From the NCBI GenBank assembly GCA_003255025.1, contig QANY01009387.1, positions 186,001-250,000 of the forward strand: a DNA stretch of 64,000 bases, given 5' to 3'. The translations under genes and the position numbers were made by a program. This document shows positions 35,704-48,431 of the stretch, one piece after another (position 1 is the stretch's first letter; each line of letters opens with the position of its first letter). Source of the stretch: Datisca glomerata. Taxonomy: Eukaryota; Streptophyta; Magnoliopsida; Cucurbitales; Datiscaceae. Below the pieces are notes generated by a model. It saw only the letters and a program-made list of their open reading frames with translations, was not told the DNA's origin and did not search any database.

Positions 35704-35875
35704 TGTTATTAATGCGGCTAACGACAGACTATGTCATTGATGACATTTGTGCCCTGGCCAATCCCAATTCGCCACGGTAAGGTTAACTTGGTTCCATACT
35801 ATTTCATTCTCTCCTACTGATACTTAGGCGTTACTAGTGACATGTCTCAGATTGCTAGTTATTCTCAGGCCTTAC
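35704..35875 (-). repeat. Gypsy-2 3' LTR, part 1
   Basis: Matches 46721-46892 from TGTTATTAATGC to GGCCTTAC. It is cut at 35875 by Copia-1; CTTAC (35871-35875) is the left copy of that element's target duplication. Confidence 0.85.
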
Positions 35876-37556
35876 TGTTGGATTGGGTTTTAAAGTTTGA
35901 GAAAAAATAATTGAACCACAACAGTTCGTGGGCAGAATATAAAAAATTTTTGCATCAACCAATTTAATCATATTAAATATTAAAACCAAACATCCGATTA
36001 TTCGTACAAAGTTAAACGTATTCAAAAGAGGTAGAAATAATTTTATACCTTTCTTGTATCAGAGACTTTCTGAATTGGTGGAATCCTAATTTAAGTTTTG
36101 TATTCTTTAATCTTTAAGAATCAATAACTTCAAATTAATTTCGCACAAACAGCTACTCATGGATTTCAGAAATATATATCTAGAGAATATTGACCAGGAA
36201 CTGAGAGTGGGCTCTCAAAACAACTGAGGAAAAAAAATTTATTTTCTTCCTCATTGGGTTTCGGCGGCAACACAGTAGGCAGATGAGAGACAACTTTTGC
36301 TTTGTATGCTCAGGGTTGTGTCAACACACATCCCTTATATAAAAATTTATATGCCAAATTTCCAAAAACTCAACCACAATACTTATGTAATTGCCAAAAA
36401 TAATATTGCCCTTAAAGTCAATATTGTGTCCAAATTTATCAATCCCAATTGATAAATTAAATTGATCTTCATCAATTAATTAATTGTTTATAACTAATTA
36501 AGTGACAAAACCCATCACATATGGGTTCCGAAAATACACATTGGTCCCAAAATACATTCTGGTCCCAAAATACATTCTGGTCCAACTGATGTCGTTTCTT
36601 CTATTCATGTTTTCATGAACTATCCCTGAGACCAAATGGACCCATATGACTAAAACTATATGATTCAAATACCCGAAAAACTTATCTCTATAAATTCTTG
36701 ACCTATTTAATCATGACATCGTACGATTTCACTATAGGTTCGATGTCGAATCAACTCTCGATTCATGCGCGCTACATTTACTGTTGGTGCAAATAAACTC
36801 TTTTATTTCACAGTACACAGAATATTTTAACATATTACCCTTCATGAATATCAGTAACAAGATTGAGATAGTAAAATTACCATTTTACCCCTATTGTTAT
36901 TATTTCCTTAACTCATTTATTGACCGTGAATAAGAAAGACATAACTGTGATTTATCTCGTACAATTCACAAGTCTTATTCAATGACTCATTTCATTGAAT
37001 ACTTGCCAAATTTATTTATTCACACACTCATCAATAAAAGCATAAGGTGATATTGTTGCTTTCGCAATCTAACCACGAATTTTCATATATGTGAATCGAT
37101 AACTCCAACATAGTTGAATTACGATCCTAAAAGTCAAGGTATTGTCTGGCAATTCAAACTCACTCCTTTAGCATATCAAAGGACGCAAGTAATTATTTCA
37201 GAAGAGTTTGTCTGGAAGACCCCAACGACAGCGGTGGTGACGATGATGATGAGAATGATAGAGGTTTTCGACAGTGACTTTTGGAGGCGGCTACATATTA
37301 CATGGAATTTAAAAAAATACAACTTTTGCAAGAAAATAAATTACATAAAATGTTATATCTCAATTTCGGTGTTCATCAATTATAAATTTTAAAAATAAAA
37401 CGCCTAGTGCCAATAGTTAGGGATCCATTCATAAAACACATTCAAAATAATTTTGAATCTACCATACACAATTATATGCCGATATATGAAAATCCATCGA
37501 TACATACGTGTTGATCTAAATATACATAGTCTAGAACCCAATGCTCGAATACTAAT
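35876..37556 (-). repeat. Copia-1 tandem unit A
   Basis: A truncated LTR (35876 to about 37205) joined at GTAATTATTTCAGAAGAG to leader DNA with CCCCAACGACRGCGG, ending at the leader/PBS side (37556). It is nearly the same as unit B, with the same novel junction, and has a roughly 80-base deletion near 36340. Confidence 0.8.
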
Positions 37557-39327
37557 TGTTGGATAAGGTTTTAAAGTTTGAGGAAAAATCTTTGAACCAT
37601 GAATAGTTCGTGGGCGGAATATAATTTTTTTACATCAACCAATTTAACCATATTAAATTTTAAAACCATACCTCCAATTATGCATATAAAGTTAAACATA
37701 TTCAAAAGTGGTAGAAACAATTTTATACCTTTCTTGTATCATAAACTTTCTGAATTGGTGGAATCCTAATTTAAGTTTCGTGTTCTTAAATCTTCAAGAA
37801 TCAAGAACTTCAAATTATTTTCGCACAAACAACTACTCATGGATTTCAGAAATATATCTCTAGAGAATATCGACCATGAACTGAGAGTGAGCTCTCAAAA
37901 CAACTGATGAAGAAAAATTTATTTTCTTTCTTATTGGGTTTTGGCGGCAACACAGTAGGGATGGGAGAGACAACTTTTGCTCTATATGCTCAGGGTTGTG
38001 TCAACAAGCATCTATAGGGAGGCAATCCTAATGCCATTATTTATATAATAATTTTAAAATTTACATATATACCCAAATATGCCAAATTTCCAAAAACTCA
38101 ACCCCAATACTTATGTAATTGCCAAATATTATATTGCCCTTAAAGTCAATATTGTGTCCAAATTTATCAATCCCAATTGATAAATTAAATTGATCTCTAT
38201 CAATTAATTAATTAATATCTTTTATTTATTAATCATCTAATAATAAAAAAAATACTTAATTTGAAGATCAATTAATTGTTTATCACTAATTAAGTGAGAA
38301 AACCCATCACATATGGGTTCCAAAAATACACATTGGTCCCAAAATACATTGTGGTCCGACTGATGTCGTCTCTTCTATTCATGTTCTCATGAACTATCCC
38401 TGAGACTGAATGGACCCATATAACTAAAACTATATGATTCAAATACCCAGCAAATTTATCTCTATAAATTCTTGACCTATTTAATCATGACATCGTACGA
38501 TTCCACTATAGGTTCGATGCCGAATCAACTCTCGGTTCATGCGCGCTACATTTACTGTTGGTGCAAATAAACTCTTTTATTTCACAGTACACATAATATT
38601 TTAACATATTACCCTTCGTGAATATCAATAACAAGATTGAGATGTAAAATTATCATTTTACCACTATTGTTATTATTTTCTTAACTTTTTTATTGACCGT
38701 GAATAAGAAAGACATAACTGTGATTTGTCTCGTACAACTCACAAGTCTTATTCAATGACTCATTTTATTGAATACTTGACCAAATTTATTTATTCACGCA
38801 TCCATCACTAAAGCAAAAGGTGATGTTGTTACTTTCACAATCTAACCACAAAATTTCATATATGTGAATCGTCAACATTAACATAGTTGAATTATGATCC
38901 CAAAAGTTAAGGTATTGTCCGGCGATTCGAACTCACTCCTTTGGCATATCAAAGGCCGCAAGTAATTGTTTCCGATGAGTTTGTCTGGAAGACCCCAACG
39001 ACGGCGGCGGTGACGACGATGATGAGAACGACAGAGGTTTTCGACAGTGACTTTTGGAGGCGGCGACATGTTACATGGAATTTAAAATATACAACTTTTA
39101 CAAGAAAATAAATTACATAAAATGTTATGTCTCAATTTCGGTGTTCATCAATTCTAAAATTTAAAATAAAACGCTTAGTGCCAATAGTTAGGGATCCATT
39201 CATAAAACACATTCAAAACAATTTTGAATCTACCATACACAATTATATGCTAATATCTGAAAATCCATCGATACATACTTGTTAATCTAAATATACATAA
39301 TCTAGAACCCAAGGCTTGAATACCAAT
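37557..39327 (-). repeat. Copia-1 tandem unit B
   Basis: Same structure and same LTR-leader junction as unit A (junction near 38970-38985). Compared with the full LTR at 39328 it lacks roughly 290 bases before the AGAAGAGTTTGTCTRGAAG point and the last 150 or so bases of the LTR. Confidence 0.8.
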
Positions 39328-41177
39328 TGTTGGATCAGGTTTTAAAGTTTGAGAAAAAATCATTGAACCACGAACAGTTCGTTGGCGGAATATAATTTTT
39401 TTTAAATCAACCAATTTAACCATATTAAATATTAAAACCATACATCCGATTATACATATAAAGTTAAACATATTCAAAAGAGGTAGAAACAATTTTATAC
39501 CTTTCTTATATCAGAGACTTTCTGAATCGGTGGAATCCTAATTTAAGCTTCGTTCTTCAATCTTCAAGAATCAAGAACTTCAAATTGATTTCGCACCAAC
39601 AACCACTTGTCGATTTCAGAAATATATATCTAGAAAATATCAATCAGGAACTGTGAGTGGACTCCCAAAACAATTTTTTCTTCCTTTATGGGTTTCGACA
39701 GCAACACAGTAGGGAGGGGAAAGACAACGTTTGCTCTGTATGCTTAGGGTTGTGTCAACGCACATCTCTAGGGAGGTAGCCCTAATGCCATTACTTATAT
39801 AATGATTTTAGAATTTACATATATACCCTTATATGCCAAATTTTTGTAAATTTAGCTCCAATACTTATGTAATTGTCAAAAATTATATTTCCCCTTAAAG
39901 TCAATATTGTGTCCAAATTTATCAATTTCAATTGATAAATTAAATTAATCTTCATCAACTAAATAATTAATATATTTTATTTACTAATCATCTAAAAAAT
40001 AATAAATTAATTATTTGAACATCAATTAATTGTTTATCACTAATTAAGTGACAAAACCCATGACATATGAGTTTAGAAAATATACGTTGGTCCCAAAATA
40101 CATTTTGGTTCAACTGATGTTGTTTCTTCTATTCTTGTTCTCATGAGCTATCCCTAAGACCGAATGAACCCATATGACTAAAACTATATGATTCAAATAC
40201 CTGGTGAATTTATCTCTATAAATTCTCAACCTATTTAATCCTGACTTCGTACAACTCCACTACAGGTTTGATGCCGAATCAACTCTCGATTCATGTGCGC
40301 TACATTTTCTATTGGTGCAAATAAATTATTTTATTTCACGGTCCACATAATATTTTAACATATTACCCTTTTTGAATATCAGTAACAAGGGCGAGATGTA
40401 AAATTATCATTTTACCCCCATTGTTATTATTTCCTTAACTCCTTTCTTAACTGTGAATAAGAAAGACATAATAGTGAATTGTCTCGTACAATTCACAAGT
40501 TTTATTCAATGACTCATTTCATTGAATACTTGGCCAAGTTAATTTATTCACACAACCATCAATAAAGCATAAGACAGAATTCTTACTTTCGCAATCTAAC
40601 CATGAATTTCCATTCCTGTGAATTGACAACTCTAACTTAGTTGAATTATGATCCCTGCAACTGAGGTACTGTCCGACAATTTGAACTCACTCCTTTGGCA
40701 TATCAAAGGCCGCGAGTAATTAATCAAGCTTCGTATTCACCTTAGGATTAAGCTAATTATGAAAATACCCTTAAGGTGTAGCAATTAGATTTAGAGCTAG
40801 TAAACCATTTTGCTATAAACTAATTTGTTACCCGTCTATTTGCCATGTTGCATAACATGTCTAGGTCAACAGTCAGAGTCTCCACTTCCATGCCCCAAGA
40901 CTTACATCCTTTGGTTCAACCTAACAGCCATAATCAGACTCGATTACCCAATCGATCGTAAGACTATGAATATCATTATAAACTATTTTAGAAGAGTTTG
41001 TCTAGAAGGCCCATCTCTCTTTACTCTTCTTACTTCCAAGACTTGAGTAAATTATAAACACACTTTAATTAATAGAAAAACTTTCATTCATTAAATTCAG
41101 TAACACAAAATGTTTGAGAAATAACTAAGTACTCATAAATAGTTATTACACCCTACTTTATAGACATAATTCCAACA
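39328..41177 (-). repeat. Copia-1 complete LTR (C)
   Basis: An LTR of 1850 bases with TGTTGG...CCAACA ends. It aligns with the two Copia-2 LTRs at 55188 and 62296, so the two elements are of related families. Confidence 0.85.
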
Positions 41178-41182
41178 CTCAC

Positions 41183-41672
41183 TACTATGGAAATCTGCTA
41201 ATGGGTCTTTCTAGCTCCCAATTAGATGTTTATTACTCATCATCGAGACCATTTCGGTTTGTATTGGCATCAGTGACATATCTTGGATTTATCACAGACA
41301 CACGAGCTAATATCCAATCTTATTTTGGTGGGAGGGACCTCGGCACAGTGCTGAGGTCTTTTAATTTTAAAGAACTCGGTGTAGCACTGAGGTCTTTCCT
41401 TTTTTATGACTTCAATATGGTGCTGAGGTATTTTCCCTTTGAGGACCTTGACATAATGCCGAAGACTTTTTTGAGGGCCTCAGCAATCTTCTGATATCCC
41501 CTCTATGGACTTAACACCCTTGGCACATGGTTGTTTGGACTTCTCTTTAAGTCTAGTAAATATCCTTTCAAAACATTTTATTTTCTCTAAGATCCCAACA
41601 TTTAGACGTCTCTCCAAGTGTTTTGATCGGGTCATTCATGTAATTATTTTGCTTAAGAATTATGGTATAACA
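41183..41672 (-). repeat. Gypsy-2 3' LTR, part 2
   Basis: Continues from 35875 after removal of Copia-1, matching 46893-47309 (TTTTGGTGGGAGGGACCTC, CCTTTCAAA, GGTATAACA). It carries an extra stretch of about 70 bases with GAGGTCTTT repeats (41350-41430) that LTR 46721-47309 lacks. Confidence 0.85.
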
Positions 41673-41859
41673 TTTGCTCTAGTCCTGTGAGTTTTAGATA
41701 TCTAGGCTCCTAGGACTATGACTTTTTCCTTTTTCAAGAGCACGGATAGCTATATGTTGAAGTGACTCTTCCTTACAAATTTTAATTACTATATAAGTCG
41801 AGATGATCTGAGCTACTCATCTAAACCTTCCTTGGATGGCCAAGATTGCCCATGACCTC

Positions 41860-41869
41860 TTATAAATAA
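41860..41869 (+). promoter_or_regulatory. TATA-like box for the Gypsy-2 antisense ORF
   Basis: TTATAAATAAAGGAGG lies about 75 bases before the ATG at 41939, in a CT-rich context typical of plant start sites. It is on the strand opposite to gag/pol and outside the LTR, so it would serve the antisense ORF. Confidence 0.45.
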
Positions 41870-41938
41870 AGGAGGTGCTCTCTTCTTTTTCACGACTCTT
41901 CCTTTCTCATTCATAATTTCTTTTGTTTAGAGCTTAGG

Positions 41939-44870
41939 ATGTCTTTAGCCTTTGACTCTCAAAATGATTTTTCACCTGATGAGCCAGACCAGGATACCTC
42001 AGAATCCTCTTATGCTCCCAAGGACTCTATTCCAGTGACTAGGATCATACATTTGTTATACCATCGTGGGTCAGAGTACTCGTGGATGATGCTGAGGGAT
42101 AAAGATACTTTTGCTTGGTTTCTAAATAGGAGTAGCGGTCAAGACCTCTAGCTCGACTCTTCACTTTGACACGTGGTGAATATGTGTCTGATGGTGGGCG
42201 TGTCATGATCGGAGGTCATCGTGGGTCTTCAAGAGATAGGGCTTTGTCTCAGCCGTCGAAAGTTGGTGGAAGTTCGTCCCAAGATGAGGTGCGCTCGCGG
42301 TTCAGTGAAGTCGAGGTGATGAATCAAACTGGGGTCGACATGGTGGATCGACCTGGGGTCGAAGTGGTGAATCGACCTGGGGCTGAGGTGATGGCGGATC
42401 AACCTGAGGCTGAGGTGATAGTCTAATTGATGGCGAATCGATCTGAGGTTGAAGAGGTGATCATGCAGACCGCTGTCGATATGAGGTTGAGGCTGAAGTG
42501 AGGGATTTATAGGCAGTGGATGAGGTCAGTGATGGGATGTCAAATTTTTGGAAAGATGACCTTAATGTGCCTAGGGTCACTTCTGCTCCTCAAGAAATAG
42601 GTAGCGGCTTTAAATGAACGAGATCAAAACGCCAATCAATAAAGAAGAACTTCTTACCCTGAGGGAAATATACTCAATTCTTAACTCTATTGCTCTTCAC
42701 ATTCCAGTCTCGGAGAGCTTGCTAGTAGTCCTCCTCCAGGTGAGGTGGACTTTTCATAATTCCTTTTTGCGGTTGGGGTATGTCCTTCTTTTAATGATCT
42801 ATTTAGAGTTACACTTTATCAGTTTAGGTTATCCCCTTGTCAACTCGGATTTTGATTTTAGTATCGTTGAATATTTGTTTCACCTGAGACATAATTTAGA
42901 GCTATTATTTGTTTCACCTGAGTGCCTTATTAAGGATATTCCTTCGTGCAACAAAAAGTGGTGTAAAAATTGGTTTTTCAATGGGGGGTCAATGAGAGGC
43001 ATCCCGAGCATCAATTCCCAAATATATCTGTCATTAACCATTTCAGTCGTAAGTCGGCAGTTCTTCATGCAAGTATGTACTTTTATATACTCTCCTTAGT
43101 ATTACTACTTATATTGTTATTTAAGATGCTCTTTTTTTTACCATAAGTCATAAGCTTAAGGGTCCGGTGCTTGAAGAAGAGGTGCAACAACATGATGATT
43201 GCCGCCGAGTTCTGCTTTACTCCCATATTTCACGTCGCCAAAAGTGATCTCTCCCAGTTTCTCCCCGTTTATTATAATTTTATTTATTTATTTATTTGCT
43301 CATTTATTTATTATACTTTACTCCTTTTCTTTTTTTTCTATTTAGTAAGAAACGTGCTCTGAAGAAGAGCGATGACCTTAATGCTCAGGCATCAGGCTCT
43401 CATATAGATCTCTCAGAGTCTATGCCCGTTTGTGAAGACCCTATAGGTTCTCTTCCTTTAGGCCCTCACAAATACCCACTTATACATATATATTTTGTTT
43501 TTTGTGATGCTAACATCAATGATCTCCTATATCCTTTCAGCTTTCGTGGAGCGGTGTCGAAAGAGAAAGTGCGACCGTGTGGTCTGAGTTGAAGATCCTC
43601 TCTGTCAGGTGTTTGGAGAAAGTTCTTCGAATCGTGTTTATGTTGGTCCTTTAGCTGATCTTACTCAAGTGGAGGGTGAGCATAATGCGTGATTTCAAGC
43701 TTCTAATGATGCGAGAGAGAGTCTATATGAGATGTTTTGTGAGTATCATCTTGGGGGTAATTCATCCAACACTCCTTTAGAGGTCTCCTCCCCTCATCGA
43801 GTTAGAGAGGACATTTTATCATTAGGTGTTTTCGAGGCCAGGATATCATGTCCTTTATTGTCATCTTCCCTTATCACTACTCACTCTCACGGTCCATCTA
43901 TTTTTGCTCTAGCGGGTACTTCTTAAGCTGAGACCTCACCGATTAGCCTAGATGAATCAAGGCGTGGTGGTTCTCGCTATTTTCCTTGGATAGTTGTGGA
44001 CGTTGAGGCTTTCCTCCAAAAACTTAAGGATGGACTCTCGTTAGATGATGCTTTGGAAATTATGGAACTTGGAGATTGGGGCGTCACTCATTATGTTGTT
44101 TAGATGTCATCTAAGGTATACAATTAGCAAAAAAATATGTACTTTCATTTTAATCACTTAATGTTTTGTTTCAGCTCTCTATTGCATGTTCCTTACTTTG
44201 CCAAAGGGGAGAGATGTTGAAGAATGAAGCTACTCAGGCTCGGGCCGCTTGTTGTAGGGCTAAGAATACAAAGGCTTGGATGGTTTTGAGAAATGCAGAA
44301 CTGGAGAACAAGAACGATGAGCTTGGTGATCACTTGAGAAGAGAAGTTTCTTTGCGTATTAAAATAGATCGGGAATTGGGCATGTCGTTCTAAAAAAGTA
44401 AGAGGAATTTGTGCTCGGTTGGATCGCGAGATAGACGAGTACCGTGCTGAGAGGGATAGCCTTAAAGTTGTCGAGGCAAGTCGCTTGGAAGAGCTGAAGT
44501 TGGCCAAGAACCATCTTAAGGCCGCCCTGGACCGCATCAACTTGGAGGATGCTAGAAGATAAGGTCTCCCAAGCTGAGGCGTCGGCTAGCTGATTTGAGG
44601 CTGATGCCATCCGTGAGGTGGAGAGTGCATCCTTGGTGGAGGTGCATATGGTAGAACTCAGAAGTCGGTGGGATAAGGATGTTCACCTAGCCGTGTATAG
44701 ATTCTGGTCCTCCAACTAGTTTTTAAAAATTTTGTTTGAAGAGTTCGGGGTTGGGGTGGCTTGCACTCATGAGAAGGTGTTGAAGCATTTTTCATATATG
44801 AACCTTAGCTTCCTTCCAGATGTTTCACTGCGTAGGCGTTACTTTACTTTGTTTTTGCTTTTGTAAGGCC
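41939..44870 (+). pseudogene. Gypsy-2 antisense ORF (PF04195-like with coiled coil)
   Basis: The same type of gene as at 30691-32628, here on + because the element lies on -. Pieces: a starting acidic/Ser-rich frame (41939-42148, MSLAFDSQNDFSPDEPDQDT), a repeat-rich frame (42166-42426, with GVDMVDRPGVEVVNRPGAEV), a PF04195-like segment around 42740-42850 where AVGVCPSFNDLFRV appears in a shifted frame, intron-like gaps (43090-43330, AT-rich with GTATGTAC), a linker KKRALKKSDDLNAQ (43345), and a coiled coil (44200-44640, ELENKNDELGDHLRREVSL). Several stops and shifts break it. Function unknown. It is preceded by a TATA-like box at 41860. Confidence 0.65.
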
Positions 44871-45239
44871 TTGTGAGCTAAATCCTTACTCTTTTGATAT
44901 GATGTTTGCTACTTCCCAGTTTATACAGCTTAGATACACTTGAATTCTTATATCATTGTACGTTCATCGTGATATTCTAATTTGTCATAAAATATTTTAC
45001 GCTTGTGTTTGACCTCATATATGAACTACCTGGGGTTCAGCCTCTGTGCATTTGGTGCTGTACTTTTTATGTTTGCTTCCTTTAAAAGAGTACAAGTTTA
45101 TATGCACTACCGTGGGGTTCGACCTCTATGCATTTGGTTAGGATAGGAACCAATTTAAACATCCATTACTTGGGATAAAAACATTTTATTTGATAAATAT
45201 CAAATACATCATGGATAATACATTTTTAAGTGTTCGGCA

Positions 45240-46720
45240 TTCCATGGGTGTTGGAGGATATTACCTTAGTAACATCCTGGCCTTATTATTCGCATGAATC
45301 TATAGGGTCCATCCCAATTAGGGCCTAATTATCCTTTGATAATTAAGGTAAGGTATCGAACTTTGAATGATTGAGACTTAACCTTCAAATTATAATACTT
45401 TGCTACTCTCTACTGATAGGATAAAGATTTCAATCGGGTCACTTCTCGTCATTCTTCGATCAGGTCCAAGCTGATGCTCATGGCTTCCTCATTTTTCTCT
45501 TATGAGTGTATCATCTAAAGGTGAGTTGGCAGCCCAATTTCTACTGGAATCCTTACTTCCACTCCAAATTCCATTGAGAAAGGGGTTTCACCTGTGGAGT
45601 TTCTAGAAGTGGTTCTGTAAGACCATAGCACTCCTGGGAGCTTTTCTGGTTAGTTCCACTTTTATTCTTCCAACTTCACCTTAAGGGTATGCTTAATAAT
45701 CTTGTTTATCGCCTCAACCTATCCATTTGCTTTTGGATGCGTTGGGGATGACCTGAGGTGCTTGATTCCAAAGCTTAAACAGAAATGGTTGAACTTTAAG
45801 TTTTCAAGCTACTTTCCGTTATTAGTTACCATCGCATAGGGTATGCCAAACTGACAAATAATGTTCTTCTAGATGAAACTTGTAGTCTTTTGCTCCGTTA
45901 TGGTCGCCAGTGATTCTGCTTCAGCCCATTTGGTGGAGTAGTCTACCGCTACGATGGTAAACTTTACTTGCCCTGTTCCTACGGGCATGGACTTATTATT
46001 GATGTCAGCTCTTCTGGAGGCTGTTGAGGGACCAGGGTGAACCTTTGGAATCTGTTGCACTTTTTGACATATCTTCTGGTGTCTTCCTTTAGTGTTAGCC
46101 AGTAATAACCCTGCCTAATTAATTTATGGGCTAAAGCTTGTCCTCCGAGATAGTTTTCGCAGATCCCTTCATGTATTTCTTGCATGACATATCTAGCCTC
46201 TTTCTTGCTCAAGCACCTAAGGTACGGAAGAGAAAAATTACTTCGGTATAAAATTCCCTCCATTAGAGTGTATTGTGCTGAAGCATAGTGTATTGTGCTG
46301 AAGCTTACCTAATTCGCCTGGCTTCATTCTTATATGTTGGTAATTCTCCTTCTTTTAAGTATTTGACAATCGGGTCAAACCACTCCTCTTCTACAGCTTT
46401 CAAATCACTGATCTTTGTCATTTATGAACTGGTGAGGGGAGATATTCGACGAGAATTGTCCTGCTCAGCTCGCATCCCGATGCTGAAGTGAGCTACGCTA
46501 GTGAGTCAGAATTATGATTCTAGGCTTCAGGTTTGTGGCTGATTTGGTAGACATGGATCTTGCTCAACAATGATTTTACCTTGGCGAGGAAGGAATCCAT
46601 ACATGCTTCCTTGCTCTAGAATTCTCCTTTAACTTGTCCCACAACCAGCTGAGAATCGCTAAAACTTTTGACGTTCTTAGCCTTGAGTGCCACACCTAAC
46701 CTCAGTCCTGCTAAGAAGGA
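45240..46720 (-). pseudogene. Gypsy-2 RNase H and integrase
   Basis: On -, from 46720: RNase H starting at LRLGVALKAKNVKSFSDSQL (46710-46650) with QLVVGQVKGEF and several stops; the integrase zinc-binding part (46263-45979), where IHEGICENYLGG has Tyr in place of the second His and KKCNRFQ has Phe in place of the second Cys; and a catalytic core (46000-45600) with VAVDYSTKWAEAESL, then KANG-VEAINKIIKHTLK and WSYRTTSRNSTGETPFSMEF near 45590. It is broken throughout. Both integrase metal-site changes and the missing RT, protease and gag mean no autonomous activity. Confidence 0.8.
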
Positions 46721-47309
46721 TGTTATTAATGCATCTGATGACGGACTGTGTCATCGGTGGTATTTGTGTCCCGACCAATCCCTATTCACCACAGTAAGGT
46801 TAACTTGGTTCCATACTACGTCATTCTCTCATACTGAGACTTAGGTGTTACTAGTGACATGTCTCAGATCTCTAGTTGTTTAGAGGCCTTACTACTATAG
46901 AACTCCACTAGTGGGTCATTCCAGCTCCCAATTAGGTATTTATTTACTCCTCACTGAGACCTTTCCCCTTTATATTGGCATCAGTGACACGTCTCAGATC
47001 TATCACAGACACACGGGCTAATGCCATGTCTTGTTTTGGTGGGAGGGACCTCGACATAATACTGAGGTCTTTTAATTTTGAGGACCTTGGCATAATGCGA
47101 AGTATTTTCTGAGAGCCTCAACAATCTTCCGAGGTCCCTCTAAGGACATAACACCCTTGGCGCATGGTTGTTGGGACTTCTCTTCAAGTCTAGTAAATAT
47201 CCTTTCAAATTATATTATTTGCTCTAAGATCCCAACATTTAGGCGTCTCTCCAATAGTTTCGATCAGGTCATTCATAAAATTATTTTGCTTAGAAAATAT
47301 GGTATAACA
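46721..47309 (-). repeat. Gypsy-2 5' LTR
   Basis: TGTTATTAATGCATC ... ATGGTATAACA, 589 bases. It preserves the uninterrupted GGCCTTACTACTATAG sequence where Copia-1 entered the other LTR, so it shows the empty site. It abuts RNase H coding sequence on its left with no PBS. Confidence 0.85.
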
Positions 47310-47713
47310 TCCATGTAAAATCAAATTAACTCAATCCAAGTTGGAGATGATTGTGTCGTTCTTCTCCTCAGTCTCTCTACATGGATGATTTTTGCCCAGA
47401 AAAGTCCTTAAATCTTCTATTAAAAAAGAAAAGTACACATAAAGAAAAATGAGTAATAACTGGGCTATATGTAAAAGGTGGGGATGATTTGATATGATTT
47501 TTAGGAAATTGTAGTATATAGTCCCTTATTTTACATGTAAGAGTGTAACTTATATATTTTACATGCAAGGATGTCCGTTTTAAAGTTTTAAATGGGGTTG
47601 GTTTCGTTTATGAATAACAACGGTATTTTTTGAATTTAGTATTTCATCCATTATATAGTATTAATTAGTAAGCTATATTTGCAATTAATTATATAGTGAT
47701 TATGTAAAATAAA
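47310..47713. other. Short non-coding spacer
   Basis: AT-rich, with no gene or repeat recognised. The - strand frame at 47377-47568 has no domain. Confidence 0.5.
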
Positions 47714-48393
47714 CACTACAACAATTGTGTTTTAATAGCATCTAACGAGCACATTTTTCTCTAAAACGCTATGAGAAATGGAGCACATGCACGGGGAATT
47801 AATTATTGAAAAGCATATTGGACTCTTTCATCCCAAACCCGCCTAATCTCGCTCAGCACTCTCCAAAAACACTTAGAGGTTTCTATCGAAAGTGATGAAC
47901 TCAGCTCATAAAGATGAAGCTCTCTCTCAGTTCTCTCTCACATGTGTCTTTTTAATCTCTCTCATAGCTCTCTCTATCAGCTCTCTGTCACAGATTCTTG
48001 CTTGAAGCTCCCTCTTTCCACACAAGGCGAGACACGACATGATTTTTCTTACTTCAATGTGTGATTTTCTCTAAGACTCCTGATGACAAGCTCTTCCGTT
48101 AAGCTCTCTTACTCTACCCTCTCTGTCTTCTCTTGGAAAGAAATTAAATTTCATTCTATCCTTCTCTAGACCCTTCACATCTTTCATCTATGAGACTAGG
48201 GTTCTTCACATCTTCTGTACATAATAGAGAGGTAGGCTTTTTGGATTTCGCGTTCGTGGCTTTGTATATTCCTCTTAAGGGCCTTGTGATTCCGATTCTT
48301 CTTCCTATGTTTGCCCTAATCTTGCTCATTCTTTCGGGTCTCTTTGTAAAGCTTGTAAATTAGACTCTTTTTTTGAATTTTTTCATTCATATA

Positions 48394-48398
<5 letters not shown>

Positions 48399-48428
<30 letters not shown>
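48399..48428. repeat. (GA)n microsatellite
   Basis: About 15 GA repeats inside the CACTA element, downstream of a CT-rich leader-like stretch. Confidence 0.9.

Positions 48429-48431
<3 letters not shown>

Larger units (their letters stand above)
35876..41177 (-). mobile_element. Copia-1: LTR-leader tandem array (no coding region)
   Basis: Starts TGTTGG and ends CCAACA, with CTTAC on the left and CTCAC on the right, and the matching empty site in the other Gypsy-2 LTR (46888-46892). Inside are two tandem units (35876-37556 and 37557-39327), each an LTR lacking its last part joined to about 370 bases of copia leader, then one complete LTR (39328-41177). PBS-like TGGTATTCAAGC (- strand) lies at the LTR-leader boundary. 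No gag or pol is present. Confidence 0.85.
35704..47309 (-). mobile_element. Gypsy-2: truncated Tat-like Ty3/gypsy, interrupted by Copia-1
   Basis: Its LTRs are 35704-35875 plus 41183-41672 (split by Copia-1) and 46721-47309. They begin TGTTAT and end ATAACA and match over their length. Between them, on the - strand, lie RNase H and integrase remnants (45240-46720), and on the + strand an antisense ORF (41939-44870). Gag, protease and RT are absent: coding RNase H begins directly at the LTR edge. A 5-base target duplication at the outer ends was not found (TAGGA versus TCCAT). Confidence 0.8.
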
